Part shown: positions 27,029-37,421 of the stretch, piece after piece
Layout: every line of letters begins with the position of its first letter
Position numbering within the stretch: position 1 is the first letter of the stretch
Assembly: GCA_902500995.1 (NCBI GenBank)
Contig: CABVSR010000004.1
Span: 1-64,000, forward strand
Reading direction: 5' to 3'
Source: an uncultured Nitrospira sp.
Lineage (GTDB): Bacteria; Nitrospirota; Nitrospiria; Nitrospirales; Nitrospiraceae
DNA length: 64,000 bases
Program-made: the position numbers and the translations under genes
Notes under the pieces: generated by a model
Told to the model about the DNA's origin: nothing
What the model saw: the letters and a program-made list of their open reading frames with translations, nothing else
The model's database searches: none

Positions 27029-28747
27029 TCACGATTCCAACCCAGCCATGGCCAGCTTGACCGGTTCATCCACCGCAACACCCAGATAATTGAGGACTTG
27101 CTCGCCGACTCGCCGGAACACCGGCGCCGCTACCACCCCACCCCAGCCTTCTCCGCGCGGCTCGTCGATCATCACAATCATGGCCAGCCGCGGATCTTCC
27201 GCCGGCACATAGCCCAGAAACGATCCAACCAGCAGAGTGGATGAGTATTTACCGGTGCGGGGATCAACCTTTTGGGCGGTGCCGGTCTTCCCGGCGACGC
27301 GAAAGCCCGGAATGGCCGCCTTGCCGCCGGTCCCGCTCGTCACCACGCCCTCCAGAAGGGTGGTCAGCGTTCTGGCCGTGTCGGCGGAGATGACACGCCG
27401 TTTGGCTTGCGGCAGATTCTGCGCGACGAGTTGCCCCTTCCCGTTACGAATTTCCGAGACGACATAGGGCTTCATGAGCACGCCGCCGTTGGCAATGGCC
27501 GAGATCGCCGTCACCATCTGCAATGGCGTGACACCGACTTCCTGCCCCATGGAAATAGAGGCCAACGAGCGTTTGCCCCACTGCCGCGGGCCTCGCAGCA
27601 ATCCGGCTGTTTCACCCGGCAGATCAATCCCGCTCTTCTCCCCGAAGCCGAATTCCTTCAAATAGTCGAAGACCCGCCATTCCCCCAAAGCCATCCCGAC
27701 CTTTGCCGCGCCGATGTTGCTCGACTTCTGAATCATCTGCGCAAAGGTCATCCAGCCAGCTTTCTCGTGGTCATGGATGATCGTATTCGCAATGGCGAAC
27801 TGCCCGTTCTCCCCATAAATCATGCTGCCTGGGGTCATGACCTTTTCTTCCAGCGCCGCAGCCGCAATGACGGCCTTCATGGTTGAACCCGGCTCATAGG
27901 TGTCGGTCAAGGCCCGGTTCCGCCACCGATCAGGTGCCAGCGCGCCGACCGTATTGGGATCGAATCGCGGACTCACGGCCATGGCCAGCACGGCGCCGCT
28001 CCTGGGATCCATCACGATCATCGTGCCGGACTTGGCATTGGATCGTGACACCGCCTCATCCAATTCCTTTTCGGCGATATATTGCACCACCTCATCCACC
28101 GTCAGGGTGAGGCTGTGCCCGGCAGCGGCCCCTTCTTCGTTCAACCCCTTGGGAAACACGGCGCGTCCCAGCGCGTCCCGCTGCAAGACGACCGTTCGCT
28201 TTTCACCGCGCAGATAGGGCTCATACCGCAGCTCCACCCCTTCCAGGCCGCGATCATCCATCCCGGCAAATCCCAGGACGTGGGACAGGAGCGGCCCTTT
28301 CGGATAAAACCGGCGGCCCTCCATCACCACGCCGACTCCTTCGAGGCCGAGCCGTTGAAGCCGCCGTCCCTGCTCCGGTTCCAGCTTTCGCGCCAGCCAG
28401 ACGAAATGCTTTTCCTGCTTCAACTTTTTTTCGAGTTCCGTCGCTTTCACATGCAAAATCGGCGAGAGATTGCGCGCCGCCGCGCCAGGATTTCCGAGCG
28501 ACCCGGGCACCCCGAACACAGACGGGACGTCCATGTTCATCGCGAGGACCTTGCTGTTGCGATCGTAAATCGTGCCGCGCGCTCCCTCCAGCGTGACGGT
28601 TTTCTGATGTTGTCGATCGGCCTTGAGGGTCCACTCCGCCGATTGCATCACCTGGAGATTCACCAGACGGACGATCACGAGGATAAAGGCCACCACTAAT
28701 CCGCAGGCCACCAGAGTTCGGCGGCCTCGAAAGGAAGTCGTAGCCAC
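27029..28747 (-). CDS. ftsI: Septal peptidoglycan transpeptidase FtsI (PBP3)
   Basis: Class B penicillin-binding protein that crosslinks septal wall with FtsW. 572 residues: one N-terminal membrane anchor (TLVACGLVVAFILVIVRLV), the PBP dimerisation region with RGTIYDRN, and the transpeptidase domain with STMK (active-site Ser in YEPGSTMKAVI), SSN (QKSSNIGAAKVG) and KTGT (VAGKTGTAQKV). No PASTA domain follows. It overlaps ftsL by one base. Confidence 0.96.
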   Translation of the reverse strand: MATTSFRGRRTLVACGLVVAFILVIVRLVNLQVMQSAEWTLKADRQHQKTVTLEGARGTIYDRNSKVLAMNMDVPSVFGVPGSLGNPGAAARNLSPILHVKATELEKKLKQEKHFVWLARKLEPEQGRRLQRLGLEGVGVVMEGRRFYPKGPLLSHVLGFAGMDDRGLEGVELRYEPYLRGEKRTVVLQRDALGRAVFPKGLNEEGAAAGHSLTLTVDEVVQYIAEKELDEAVSRSNAKSGTMIVMDPRSGAVLAMAVSPRFDPNTVGALAPDRWRNRALTDTYEPGSTMKAVIAAAALEEKVMTPGSMIYGENGQFAIANTIIHDHEKAGWMTFAQMIQKSSNIGAAKVGMALGEWRVFDYLKEFGFGEKSGIDLPGETAGLLRGPRQWGKRSLASISMGQEVGVTPLQMVTAISAIANGGVLMKPYVVSEIRNGKGQLVAQNLPQAKRRVISADTARTLTTLLEGVVTSGTGGKAAIPGFRVAGKTGTAQKVDPRTGKYSSTLLVGSFLGYVPAEDPRLAMIVMIDEPRGEGWGGVVAAPVFRRVGEQVLNYLGVAVDEPVKLAMAGLES

Positions 28748-29079
28748 TACCGCGCTCTCCTCGTAACCATGTTCTTCGCAATGCGGACTTCGCCTTCTGC
28801 CGCGACGGGGTTCGCCGGCGCCTCCGGCTCGATGTTGATCACGACGACCTGCCCCTTTTCGGGCTGGATCATTCCCAATTTATCGCCGGCCAGGCGCGCG
28901 ATCCGCTCAGGCGCCGTGAACCCAGACAGCTTGACCTGCAGTTCATCCCGCTCGCGCTCCAGAATCACTTTTTGCGCCTTCAGTCGCTCGATGTGATATC
29001 CGATGCGGACAATGTCCACCCGCTCCCACACGAAGAGCAACACCAACGACGTGACCGCGGCAAACGCGACGGCTTTCAT
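28747..29079 (-). CDS. ftsL: Cell division protein FtsL
   Basis: Small bitopic divisome protein of 110 residues, identified by position between rsmH and ftsI and by architecture. It has one N-terminal membrane helix (AVAFAAVTSLVLLFVWERV), then a leucine-zipper-like coiled coil (IERLKAQKVILERERDELQ), then ARLAGDKLGMIQPEKGQVV, a typical FtsL/DivIC ending. Sequence conservation in the family is low, so context carries weight. It overlaps rsmH by four bases (ATGA). Confidence 0.88.
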   Translation of the reverse strand: MKAVAFAAVTSLVLLFVWERVDIVRIGYHIERLKAQKVILERERDELQVKLSGFTAPERIARLAGDKLGMIQPEKGQVVVINIEPEAPANPVAAEGEVRIAKNMVTRRAR

Positions 29080-29999
29080 TGCATAGACTCCTTGGACATG
29101 CGCTCCACGACTCGCAGCTTGGCGCTGCGCGATCGCGGGTTATGGTCACGCTCGCTTTCCGAAGCCATGACCGGTTTTTTTGTCAGCACCTTCACAGAAG
29201 CTGCCGGGCCAGTCGCCAATGCCCGAAACGTGTGTTTCACAATTCTGTCTTCGAGGGAATGGAACGACACAGCGCAGACTCGCCCTCCCGGAGCCACAAT
29301 GTCGGCGGCATCGCGAAGCGCCGGTTCGAGCACGTCCAGCTCCCGGTTCACAGCAATCCGTAACGCCTGAAACGTTCGCGTGGCGCAATGAATTCGCCCA
29401 TGCCGGTACGAACCCGGCACGGCGTTCTCCACCACGGCGGCCAATTGCCTTGTCGTCCCAATCACGCCTTGCATTCTCGCTTGCGCGATCGCGCGGGCGA
29501 TTCTGCGCGAATAGCGCTCCTCGCCGAGTTGAAAGATCATGTCAGCGAGCTCGCGTTCCGGCACATCTCGAACCAGATCGGCCGCCGTGCGGCCCTCGCG
29601 CTGATCCATGCGCATGTCCAAGGGGCCATCGTCACGGAAGCTGAATCCGCGCTCCGGACGATCCAGTTGCGGCGAGGACACGCCCAAATCGAAGACCACG
29701 CCATCCACATGTTGAAACCCGGATTCAGCCACCAACGTTTTGATCTCTGCAAAATTTCCATGCCGGAGATGCACCCGAGGCATGACGGCTTGCAGCCGCG
29801 CGCGAGATTCATTGAGCGCATGCTCGTCACGATCGATCCCGATGAGAATGCCGTCCGGGGCAGTACGATGAAGGATTCGAGTAGCGAGCCCTGCATATCC
29901 AAGCGTGCAGTCCACGTAAACCCCACCTGGTTTGCACCGGAGCCAAAACACGATCTCGTCGACTAAAACCGGCTCATGGGAATCGCGAGCAGAATCCAT
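29076..29999 (-). CDS. rsmH: 16S rRNA (cytosine(1402)-N4)-methyltransferase RsmH
   Basis: SAM-dependent methyltransferase (formerly MraW) modifying C1402 in the 30S P site. From ATG 29999 the product is 307 residues, beginning MDSARDSHEPVLVDEIVFWL. The SAM-binding segment DCTLGYAGLATRIL, FDLGVSSPQLD, GFSFRDDGPLDMRMD and the C-terminal SFHSLEDRIVKHTFR match the family. A GTG at 30017 is an alternative, but GGTGGAAGTGGGG precedes 29999. It is the first gene of the dcw operon; no mraZ precedes it. Confidence 0.95.
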   Translation of the reverse strand: MDSARDSHEPVLVDEIVFWLRCKPGGVYVDCTLGYAGLATRILHRTAPDGILIGIDRDEHALNESRARLQAVMPRVHLRHGNFAEIKTLVAESGFQHVDGVVFDLGVSSPQLDRPERGFSFRDDGPLDMRMDQREGRTAADLVRDVPERELADMIFQLGEERYSRRIARAIAQARMQGVIGTTRQLAAVVENAVPGSYRHGRIHCATRTFQALRIAVNRELDVLEPALRDAADIVAPGGRVCAVSFHSLEDRIVKHTFRALATGPAASVKVLTKKPVMASESERDHNPRSRSAKLRVVERMSKESMQ

Positions 30000-30038
30000 A
30001 GCCCCACTTCCACCCACTTTTCACCGCAGATTGGCTGG

Positions 30039-30066
30039 AGTATACACCCAACCAAACAGCTGTCAA
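30039..30066 (-). promoter_or_regulatory. Predicted main promoter of the dcw cluster
   Basis: The minus strand has a perfect TTGACA (30061-30066), a 16-base spacer and TATACT (30039-30044). Transcription would begin near 30032, about 33 bases before the rsmH ATG. It is one of the best sigma70-like promoters in the window. Confidence 0.8.
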
Positions 30067-30142
30067 CAGATTTTGCTCCAATTTATCAAGAATATTGTTC
30101 GATTTTGCCGCACTCGGGCACGAGCCGATTGAGACGGGATAT

Positions 30143-30174
30143 TTATCCACATTTGTGGATAAGTCTGTGGGAAA
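30143..30174. promoter_or_regulatory. Cluster of DnaA boxes upstream of the dcw promoter
   Basis: A perfect consensus DnaA box TTATCCACA (30143-30151) is followed after two bases by its exact inverse TGTGGATAA (30154-30162). A third box with one mismatch, TGTGGGAAA, lies at 30166-30174 (inverse strand). A further CCCCACA follows at 30178-30184. The group sits 77-110 bases upstream of the rsmH -35 box, with an AT-rich stretch (about 30075-30115) between. Confidence 0.7.
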
Positions 30175-30311
30175 CCACCCCACAACTGCAGCCATATGCA
30201 GCGTGAGAACTATCGAGGAGGATGAGAGACGTCCAACAAATCAGACAGATGAAATGCCCGCATTTTCTGCAGGCATTCGACACTTACAGGGGCATACAGC
30301 GGGGCAGGAAA

Positions 30312-31604
30312 TTATGGATATAACCGGTAGAGCATCCGGGGAAAGGGAATCGTCTCCCGTACATGGTCTAGCCCACAGATCCAGGCGACGGCGCGCTCAA
30401 TACCCATCCCAAATCCGGCGTGAGGAACGGAGCCATACCGGCGGAGATCGAGGTACCATTGAAATGCCTCGACAGGAAGATGATGCTCGTGTAACCGCGC
30501 CAACAATTTTTCGTGCCTGTGTATGCGCTGCCCGCCGCCGATAATTTCGCCGTATCCCTCCGGCGCCAACACATCCATACACAGCGCGAGATCGGGGCGG
30601 GCGGGATCGGTCTCCATGTAGAACGCTTTGAGTGCAGCCGGATACCGGTGCACGATGACCGGGCGATCGAATTCCTTCGAAAGAATCGTCTCATCCTCTG
30701 CGCCAAAATCATCACCCAGTTTCGCGGGGTTTCCTTTCCGTTGAAGAATGTCCATTGCTTCCTCATACGTAATGCGCGGGAAAGGGGCCGTCACACGCTC
30801 GAGCTTGGCGATATCCCGCTCCAGCAGCTGCAATTCCGGACGACGCGTCTTCAATACAGCCGCGACGATATGGGATAAAAATTCTTCGGCGAGGTCCATC
30901 ATGTCGGGCAATTCCGCAAACGCCACCTCCGGCTCGACCATCCAGAACTCCATCAGATGCCGGCGTGTTTTCGACTTCTCTGCGCGAAACGTCGGACCAA
31001 AACAATAGACCTTCCCGAACGCCGCAGCGGTCGCTTCGCTATACAGTTGGCCGCTCTGCGTCAAATAGGCCGTCTCATCAAAATACTGCGTCTGAAACAG
31101 CGTCGTCGTGCCTTCGCAGGCATTGGGCGTAAAAATCGGCGCATCGACGAGCGTGAACCCGCGATCATCAAAAAAATTCCGGCAGGCGCGGACAATCTCA
31201 TGGCGGATGCGCAACACGGCATGCTGGCGGCTGGAGCGCAGCCAGAGATGCCGATGCTCCATCAGAAATCCCGTGCCGTGCTCCTTGGGTTGAATCGGAA
31301 ATGGTTCCGCCACCTGGATGACCTCGAGGCGCACCACATCCAATTCATATCCACCCGGCGCGCGCGCGTCCTGCCGCAGCGAGCCTGTCAGGACCACGCT
31401 GGATTCCTGCGTGAGCTCAGCCGAACGAGCAAACTGCTCGTCGCCGACCGCACCCTTGCTCACAACCGCCTGGATATCGCCGGTCCCGTCCCGCACAATC
31501 AGAAAATGAAGTTTTCCCTTATCGCGTCGGCTGCGGAGCCATCCGCGAATCGTGACTTCCTGCCCGGCATGAGCAGCCGCTTCGTCGATGGAGATCACAG
31601 GCAT
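30312..31604 (-). CDS. asnS: Asparagine-tRNA ligase
   Basis: Class IIb aminoacyl-tRNA synthetase of 430 residues. N-terminal OB-fold anticodon domain ([18 protein letters not shown]) and catalytic domain with motif 2 region [20 protein letters not shown] and motif 3 [16 protein letters not shown]. The compact size, without the AspRS insertion domain, and the AsnRS-type motif 2 support AsnRS over AspRS. AGAGGA precedes the ATG. It is monocistronic between its own promoter and the dcw promoter region. Confidence 0.95.
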   Translation of the reverse strand: MPVISIDEAAAHAGQEVTIRGWLRSRRDKGKLHFLIVRDGTGDIQAVVSKGAVGDEQFARSAELTQESSVVLTGSLRQDARAPGGYELDVVRLEVIQVAEPFPIQPKEHGTGFLMEHRHLWLRSSRQHAVLRIRHEIVRACRNFFDDRGFTLVDAPIFTPNACEGTTTLFQTQYFDETAYLTQSGQLYSEATAAAFGKVYCFGPTFRAEKSKTRRHLMEFWMVEPEVAFAELPDMMDLAEEFLSHIVAAVLKTRRPELQLLERDIAKLERVTAPFPRITYEEAMDILQRKGNPAKLGDDFGAEDETILSKEFDRPVIVHRYPAALKAFYMETDPARPDLALCMDVLAPEGYGEIIGGGQRIHRHEKLLARLHEHHLPVEAFQWYLDLRRYGSVPHAGFGMGIERAVAWICGLDHVRETIPFPRMLYRLYP

Positions 31605-31651
31605 GGCATTCCTCTTGGGTATGGAAATATGAACACCTCGTCATGGGGGGG

Positions 31652-31680
31652 AGGGTAACGAACGGCCCCGGGCATTTCAA
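31652..31680 (-). promoter_or_regulatory. Predicted promoter of asnS
   Basis: The minus strand has TTGAAA (31675-31680), a 17-base spacer and TACCCT (31652-31657), about 50 bases upstream of asnS. The -10 box is weak (3 of 6). Confidence 0.35.
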
Positions 31681-31704
31681 GCGCACCACAATTCGTGCCT
31701 TTCA

Positions 31705-31733
31705 TTGACACAACACACTTCGCGGGGCATCAT
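31705..31733 (+). promoter_or_regulatory. Predicted promoter of the secreted-protein gene at 31744
   Basis: The plus strand has TTGACA (31705-31710), a 17-base spacer and CATCAT (31728-31733). Because the -35 box coincides with the first in-frame start (TTG at 31705), translation must begin downstream, most likely at ATG 31744, only a few bases after the predicted transcript start. Confidence 0.45.
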
Positions 31734-31743
31734 CAAGATCACG

Positions 31744-32829
31744 ATGCTGACGATAGCTTTGCGCCCTCATCATGTTCTCGCACCAGTGGCAGGACTGCTC
31801 CTGCTGGTCGCATTACCGGCCGCAGGAGGAGAATTTCGATCGGACAACCCGCTCAACCAGCCCGGGAAAATCTTCTGGTGCCCCAATCACACCGCCGACA
31901 AGCGCATTACCGCCACCCCTGATGCCGGCTGTACTCCTTTATATGACGCGGAGCGGGATGAGAAGAAACCCACCCCTCCCAATCAGGATGAGCGCGGCGC
32001 TTCCGCGGCGAAAGAGCCGTTGAAGATCGTCGACATTCAAAATGAGGCATCGAAGTTCACTCGCGACTACCGCGAGTTTTTAGAATGTTGCGCCGGAGAT
32101 TGGGATTCTCTCGACCGCATCGACGAACTCCTCGACCAGTCCAATCACGTCTTGATGTCGGTTCAACAGAAAGGCATCTACAACAGCGCCGGATTCGGCG
32201 TAGGCAGCGGGTCGGATGGTCTGGGCGGCGGTCCCGGTCAAGCGCCCAAACTCGGCACCTTTGCCCGGCAATGGACGCTCAGCGAAATCGTGGGAACGGT
32301 CGCCATCGCGCGGGATGATCTCAAGAAAATCAGAGGCCGGCTCAAGGGCCTGATCACGCGATACGAAAAACTCGACTCCTTGGACTATGAACAGCGAGGG
32401 AGAGAGGCCCGGCTGATCGACGATGAACGGGAGGCGATCACGCACGATATTCGGGCGAAACGACCGGCAGCGTCGGCGCCCACCGGTATGGATATTCAGG
32501 ACACCACCATTCCGACCAGAATCGGCGGCGACATCGAGAACAGCCAACTGAATCGCTCGCTCAACCCGAGCTTCGGCGCCGACATCGGCGCCACGGTCTC
32601 GCCCTACAGCAACGTCAACGAGTCCCTGCGACCGCGCAGAGGCGAGGACCTCAAAGACAGTACTCTGCCCGACCGGATTGGCAGTCACACCCAGGATACT
32701 TCTCTGCCGAATGCATTCGGATTTGAAATCGATTCAGCAGCCAACGCCGAACGCTCTTCGTCGGTGCAAACCAGGGGGGTCGGCGCCGCCATCGGGGACT
32801 CCTCCTTGAATAACCAGCCGCGCCGATAG
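31744..32829 (+). CDS. Secreted protein of unknown function with degenerate C-terminal repeats
   Basis: Codes for 361 residues from MLTIALRPHHVLAPVAG. A signal peptide is visible (hydrophobic LAPVAGLLLLVALPAAGG then EFRSD). The central part is helical and charged (TLSEIVGTVAIARDDLKK, RGRLKGLITRYEKLDSL). The last 115 residues contain repeated short units of the form D-I/L-x-D/N-S/T-x-L/I-P-x-R-I-G: DIQDTTIPTRIG, DIENSQLNRS, DLKDSTLPDRIG, TQDTSLPNAFG, AIGDSSLN. Four cysteines occur in the N-terminal half. No family is recognised. It converges with the following lipoprotein gene. Confidence 0.8.
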   Translation: MLTIALRPHHVLAPVAGLLLLVALPAAGGEFRSDNPLNQPGKIFWCPNHTADKRITATPDAGCTPLYDAERDEKKPTPPNQDERGASAAKEPLKIVDIQNEASKFTRDYREFLECCAGDWDSLDRIDELLDQSNHVLMSVQQKGIYNSAGFGVGSGSDGLGGGPGQAPKLGTFARQWTLSEIVGTVAIARDDLKKIRGRLKGLITRYEKLDSLDYEQRGREARLIDDEREAITHDIRAKRPAASAPTGMDIQDTTIPTRIGGDIENSQLNRSLNPSFGADIGATVSPYSNVNESLRPRRGEDLKDSTLPDRIGSHTQDTSLPNAFGFEIDSAANAERSSSVQTRGVGAAIGDSSLNNQPRR

Positions 32830-32865
32830 CCCAGCCCTCTCTCCCAGCAACAGAGATCGACAGCG

Positions 32866-33885
32866 CTACTCCTTGGGAAATACCGAGGGCATCGCTTGCC
32901 AGTGGGCCCCGCCATCCACACTCTTATACAACCCGCTCCCGTTCGTGCCCGCGAACAGGACTTGCGGATCCATCGGACTCTGCGCCAATGACCGGATATT
33001 GGTGGTCGCCAGCCCCTCGTTGAACACCGCCCAGGTCCGTCCTCCATCTTCGCTGCGGTGAACGCCATCGCGCCCCGCGAGATAGATCACCCCCGCCCGC
33101 CCGCGATCCAACACCATCGCCACAATCATCTGATCCTGCAACGATTCACCGATACGCACCCATGACGCAGCGCCGTCGGTGGTCTTGTACAGCCCCGCCA
33201 GCGTCGCGGCGTAGACCGTATCCGGCGTAAAGGGGTCCACTTGTACGGAGGTCACACCGAGCGCGCGCGAAGTCTTCACCATCCCTTCCGGCACGAGACC
33301 GTTATTCACCTGCTGCCAATGCGTCCCTTGATCGCTGGTCTTGTAGACGCCGCCACTGGTTCCGGCATACATGACGGCAGGGCGAGCGGCATCCATGCCC
33401 AGCGTCACGACCATCAACACTTCCTTCATCCCCTCCATTTTCTTCACCCACCGCTCCCCGGCATTCTTCGATTCGAAGACGCCCATCGTAGTCGCGAGGA
33501 AAATGTGGTTGGCATCCGCCGGATCGAACACGAACTGGTTGACGACGGAAGAGATCGTCGCATCGTCCAAGCCGGCTCGCACCGAGGTCCAGCGCTGGCC
33601 GCCGTCATAACTCTTGTAGACCGCATCGCCCTTCGTGCCGGCATAGATGGTGGCCGGATAGAGCGGGTCGATCGCCATCGCAATCACGCGCGAGTAGCTC
33701 ATGCCTTTCGAGAGATTAGCCCAGGTCTTGCCACCGTCGCGCGACTTATAAATGTAATCGTTGGTGGCGATATACAGAATGTCCGCGTTGGTGGGATGAA
33801 GCTGAATGACCACGATCGGGTCACTACCGCCGCAGCCGCTGAGAACAAGCGCGGCGAGGAAAAGGAGAGCGAGGACTCGTTTCAT
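32866..33885 (-). CDS. Lipoprotein with seven Asp-box (BNR/YCF48-like) repeats
   Basis: From ATG 33885 the product is 339 residues. It begins with a lipoprotein signal, MKRVLALLFLAALVLSGCGG, where LSGC is the lipobox. Seven Asp-box repeats of the pattern S-x-D-x-G-x-x-W follow: SRDGGKTW, SYDGGQRW, SKNAGERW, TSDQGTHW, TTDGAASW, SEDGGRTW, SVDGGAHW. This implies a single seven-bladed beta-propeller anchored in the envelope. YCF48-type proteins assist assembly of membrane complexes, but nothing here identifies the partner. The repeat element at 33907 lies directly upstream. Confidence 0.88.
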   Translation of the reverse strand: MKRVLALLFLAALVLSGCGGSDPIVVIQLHPTNADILYIATNDYIYKSRDGGKTWANLSKGMSYSRVIAMAIDPLYPATIYAGTKGDAVYKSYDGGQRWTSVRAGLDDATISSVVNQFVFDPADANHIFLATTMGVFESKNAGERWVKKMEGMKEVLMVVTLGMDAARPAVMYAGTSGGVYKTSDQGTHWQQVNNGLVPEGMVKTSRALGVTSVQVDPFTPDTVYAATLAGLYKTTDGAASWVRIGESLQDQMIVAMVLDRGRAGVIYLAGRDGVHRSEDGGRTWAVFNEGLATTNIRSLAQSPMDPQVLFAGTNGSGLYKSVDGGAHWQAMPSVFPKE

Positions 33886-33906
33886 GCAATCTGTCGTTGA
33901 ACCCTC

Positions 33907-34033
33907 TCCCGGATGCTCAAACGGACCATCCAGCAAGGCCGCAGCGAGAGAAGAGGCGAGACGTACTGGGCTTGTACGTTGAGCCTCTGATCGATGCGAG
34001 AACGGAGCTGGGGGCCCGTTTCAGCATCCGGGA
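33907..34033. repeat. 127-bp palindromic repeat, copy A
   Basis: Outer arms of 21 bases (33907-33927 and 34013-34033) match in 19 positions as an inverted repeat. The exact centre is a second stem, ACGTAC / GTACGT (33961-33966 and 33974-33979). The internal segment CAGCAAGGCCGCAG is shared with the other copies. The right end abuts the TAG stop codon of yajQ (34034-34036). Confidence 0.85.
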
Positions 34034-34531
34034 CTAGCGGTAGTTAGTGAACTGCAAATCAATCCCAAAGTCTTTGCCCTTGAGGAACGCGATTGCCGAC
34101 TGCAGATCATCCTTGCTCTTGCTGATCACCCGCACCTGTTCACCCTGGATCTGCGCCTGGACCTTCAGTTTGGATTCTTTGACGGCCTTGGTAATCTCCT
34201 TCGCCTTCTCCGAGGAAATGCCGCTTTGAATTTTGATCACCTGGCGAACCGTGGCCCCGAGCGCCTCCTCGACCTTGCCGTACTCGAATGCTTTCAAGGA
34301 GACTCCGCGCTTCACGCACTTCGACTTGATGATCTCAATCACCGCATTGAGCTTATAATCGTCGTCGGAGAGCACGACGAGTTCTTTTTCTTTCTCCTTT
34401 AAGGTGAGCTCGGTTTTCGAGTCTTTGAAGTCGAACCGCTGCTTGATTTCCTTCGTCGCCTGATCGACGACGTTTTTCATTTCCTGCATATTCACTTCCG
34501 ACACCACATCGAATGATGATTGGTCAGCCAC
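34034..34531 (-). CDS. yajQ: YajQ family nucleotide-binding protein (UPF0234)
   Basis: A 165-residue cytosolic protein with two ferredoxin-like domains. It matches the family closely: [20 protein letters not shown] at the N-terminus, [13 protein letters not shown], and [11 protein letters not shown] at the C-terminus. Some YajQ proteins bind cyclic di-GMP and act with LysR-type regulators; others are only known as tRNA/nucleotide binders. Start is GTG 34531 with GGAGG six bases upstream. The nearby PilZ gene is another possible c-di-GMP reader, but no operon link exists. Confidence 0.94.
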   Translation of the reverse strand: MADQSSFDVVSEVNMQEMKNVVDQATKEIKQRFDFKDSKTELTLKEKEKELVVLSDDDYKLNAVIEIIKSKCVKRGVSLKAFEYGKVEEALGATVRQVIKIQSGISSEKAKEITKAVKESKLKVQAQIQGEQVRVISKSKDDLQSAIAFLKGKDFGIDLQFTNYR

Positions 34532-34568
34532 GATGCCCTCCTTCTACACGTCCATCAACCGTCCAAGC

Positions 34569-36584
<2,016 letters not shown>

Positions 36585-36678
36585 ACTAACAACCCATCAG
36601 CCTGATGTAAATCGACGCGCAGGCAACTCCCTAGCTCCGTCTCAACACTCAAGACGGCCGATGCTTCGACGATTTTGT

Positions 36679-36684
36679 TATACT
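36679..36684 (+). promoter_or_regulatory. -10 box of the PilZ gene
   Basis: TATACT lies 11 bases before the PilZ ATG; no good -35 box is seen at 16-18 bases. The distance implies an mRNA with almost no leader. Confidence 0.4.
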
Positions 36685-36694
36685 TTCTGCTGCC

Positions 36695-37090
36695 ATGCCA
36701 TCCGATACGCCTTCACCATCGCCGGGAAGAGAACGCCGCGAGTTTTATCGCGTCACGGTCGTTCTGCCTCTGTGCATCCAGCTCACGACGGATGAGGCGG
36801 AAGGCGAGCTGATTGAGACATCCGTCAACCTCAGCGCCGGCGGCGTCGGCGTGATGGTGACGACACGCTACACAGACGGCGAGGTACTTTCTCTCACCCT
36901 ACTCCTACCGGACCACGTGCTCTTCAAATCTCCTATCCAAGTCTTGTGGCTTGATCCACTTCCACTCCTTGGCGGGATGTACCGGCTCCACGCTCGCTTC
37001 GTCGGAATGACCACTCAAAACCGGGAACTGCTGGTCAGATACATTCTTCGGTTCCAGCGCGACCACCTCCAAGACCACTATTCCGCCTGA
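36695..37090 (+). CDS. PilZ-domain protein, probable c-di-GMP receptor
   Basis: A stand-alone PilZ domain of 131 residues. The first c-di-GMP motif is RREFYRV (residues 13-19) and the second is NLSAGGVGV (45-53), a variant of D/N-x-S-x-x-G. A hydrophobic beta core (SLTLLLPDHVLFKSPIQVLWL) follows. Binding is likely but the leading arginines deserve testing. It lies upstream of the glycan cluster on the opposite strand, so a role in c-di-GMP control of surface glycan or pili is only suggested by location. Confidence 0.85.
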   Translation: MPSDTPSPSPGRERREFYRVTVVLPLCIQLTTDEAEGELIETSVNLSAGGVGVMVTTRYTDGEVLSLTLLLPDHVLFKSPIQVLWLDPLPLLGGMYRLHARFVGMTTQNRELLVRYILRFQRDHLQDHYSA

Positions 37091-37421
37091 CCCGAATCCA
37101 TCATGATGTTCACGCAGTTCCTATTCAGTTTTATGTATGCCGTCGCATTTCCTTTCAATCTGATGGCTCTCTCAGAACAGGCCATGTGACCATGGCGTCA
37201 ACGGGCGAGCCTGATGGTTTTCTGTCTTTTTTGACGAACTCCCGTCCACCCATCAGGGCGAGGTCGGAGGGAAGAAACGCGAGGGGGCGAAAGAATCTAC
37301 GTCCGGTCGGTCATGATCCGGCGGTTCTTGGCTTCGAACCGGCCATCGCTGATCGCTTGGAGATGAACCGTCCTGGCCGATTCGGATGGTTGAGAGAAAA
37401 CACGCCGCTGTGGATAGGGCC
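37091..37421. other. 331-base gene-free gap with one inverted repeat
   Basis: Between the convergent PilZ and GT39 genes. An 8-base inverted repeat CCTGATGG / CCATCAGG (37210-37217 and 37250-37257) encloses a loop with a T6 run. No tRNA, no Shine-Dalgarno-supported ORF and no clear intrinsic terminator is seen. Confidence 0.4.

Noticed and set aside
30060-30184. Chromosome replication origin (DnaA boxes beside an AT-rich stretch)
   Set aside because: Genes on both sides are mainly on the minus strand for over 20 kb, no dnaA, dnaN or gyr gene is nearby, and only 3-4 boxes occur. A promoter-control role fits better. A GC-skew minimum at this position would reopen the idea.
30253-30277. Terminator of asnS
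   Set aside because: AATGCC / GGCATT gives only a 6-base stem with a 13-base loop and a short T-run, too weak to call.
37320-37370. tRNA T-arm-like GGTTCGAA in the gap after the PilZ gene
   Set aside because: The flanking bases do not form a T-stem, and no acceptor stem or anticodon arm can be drawn around it.
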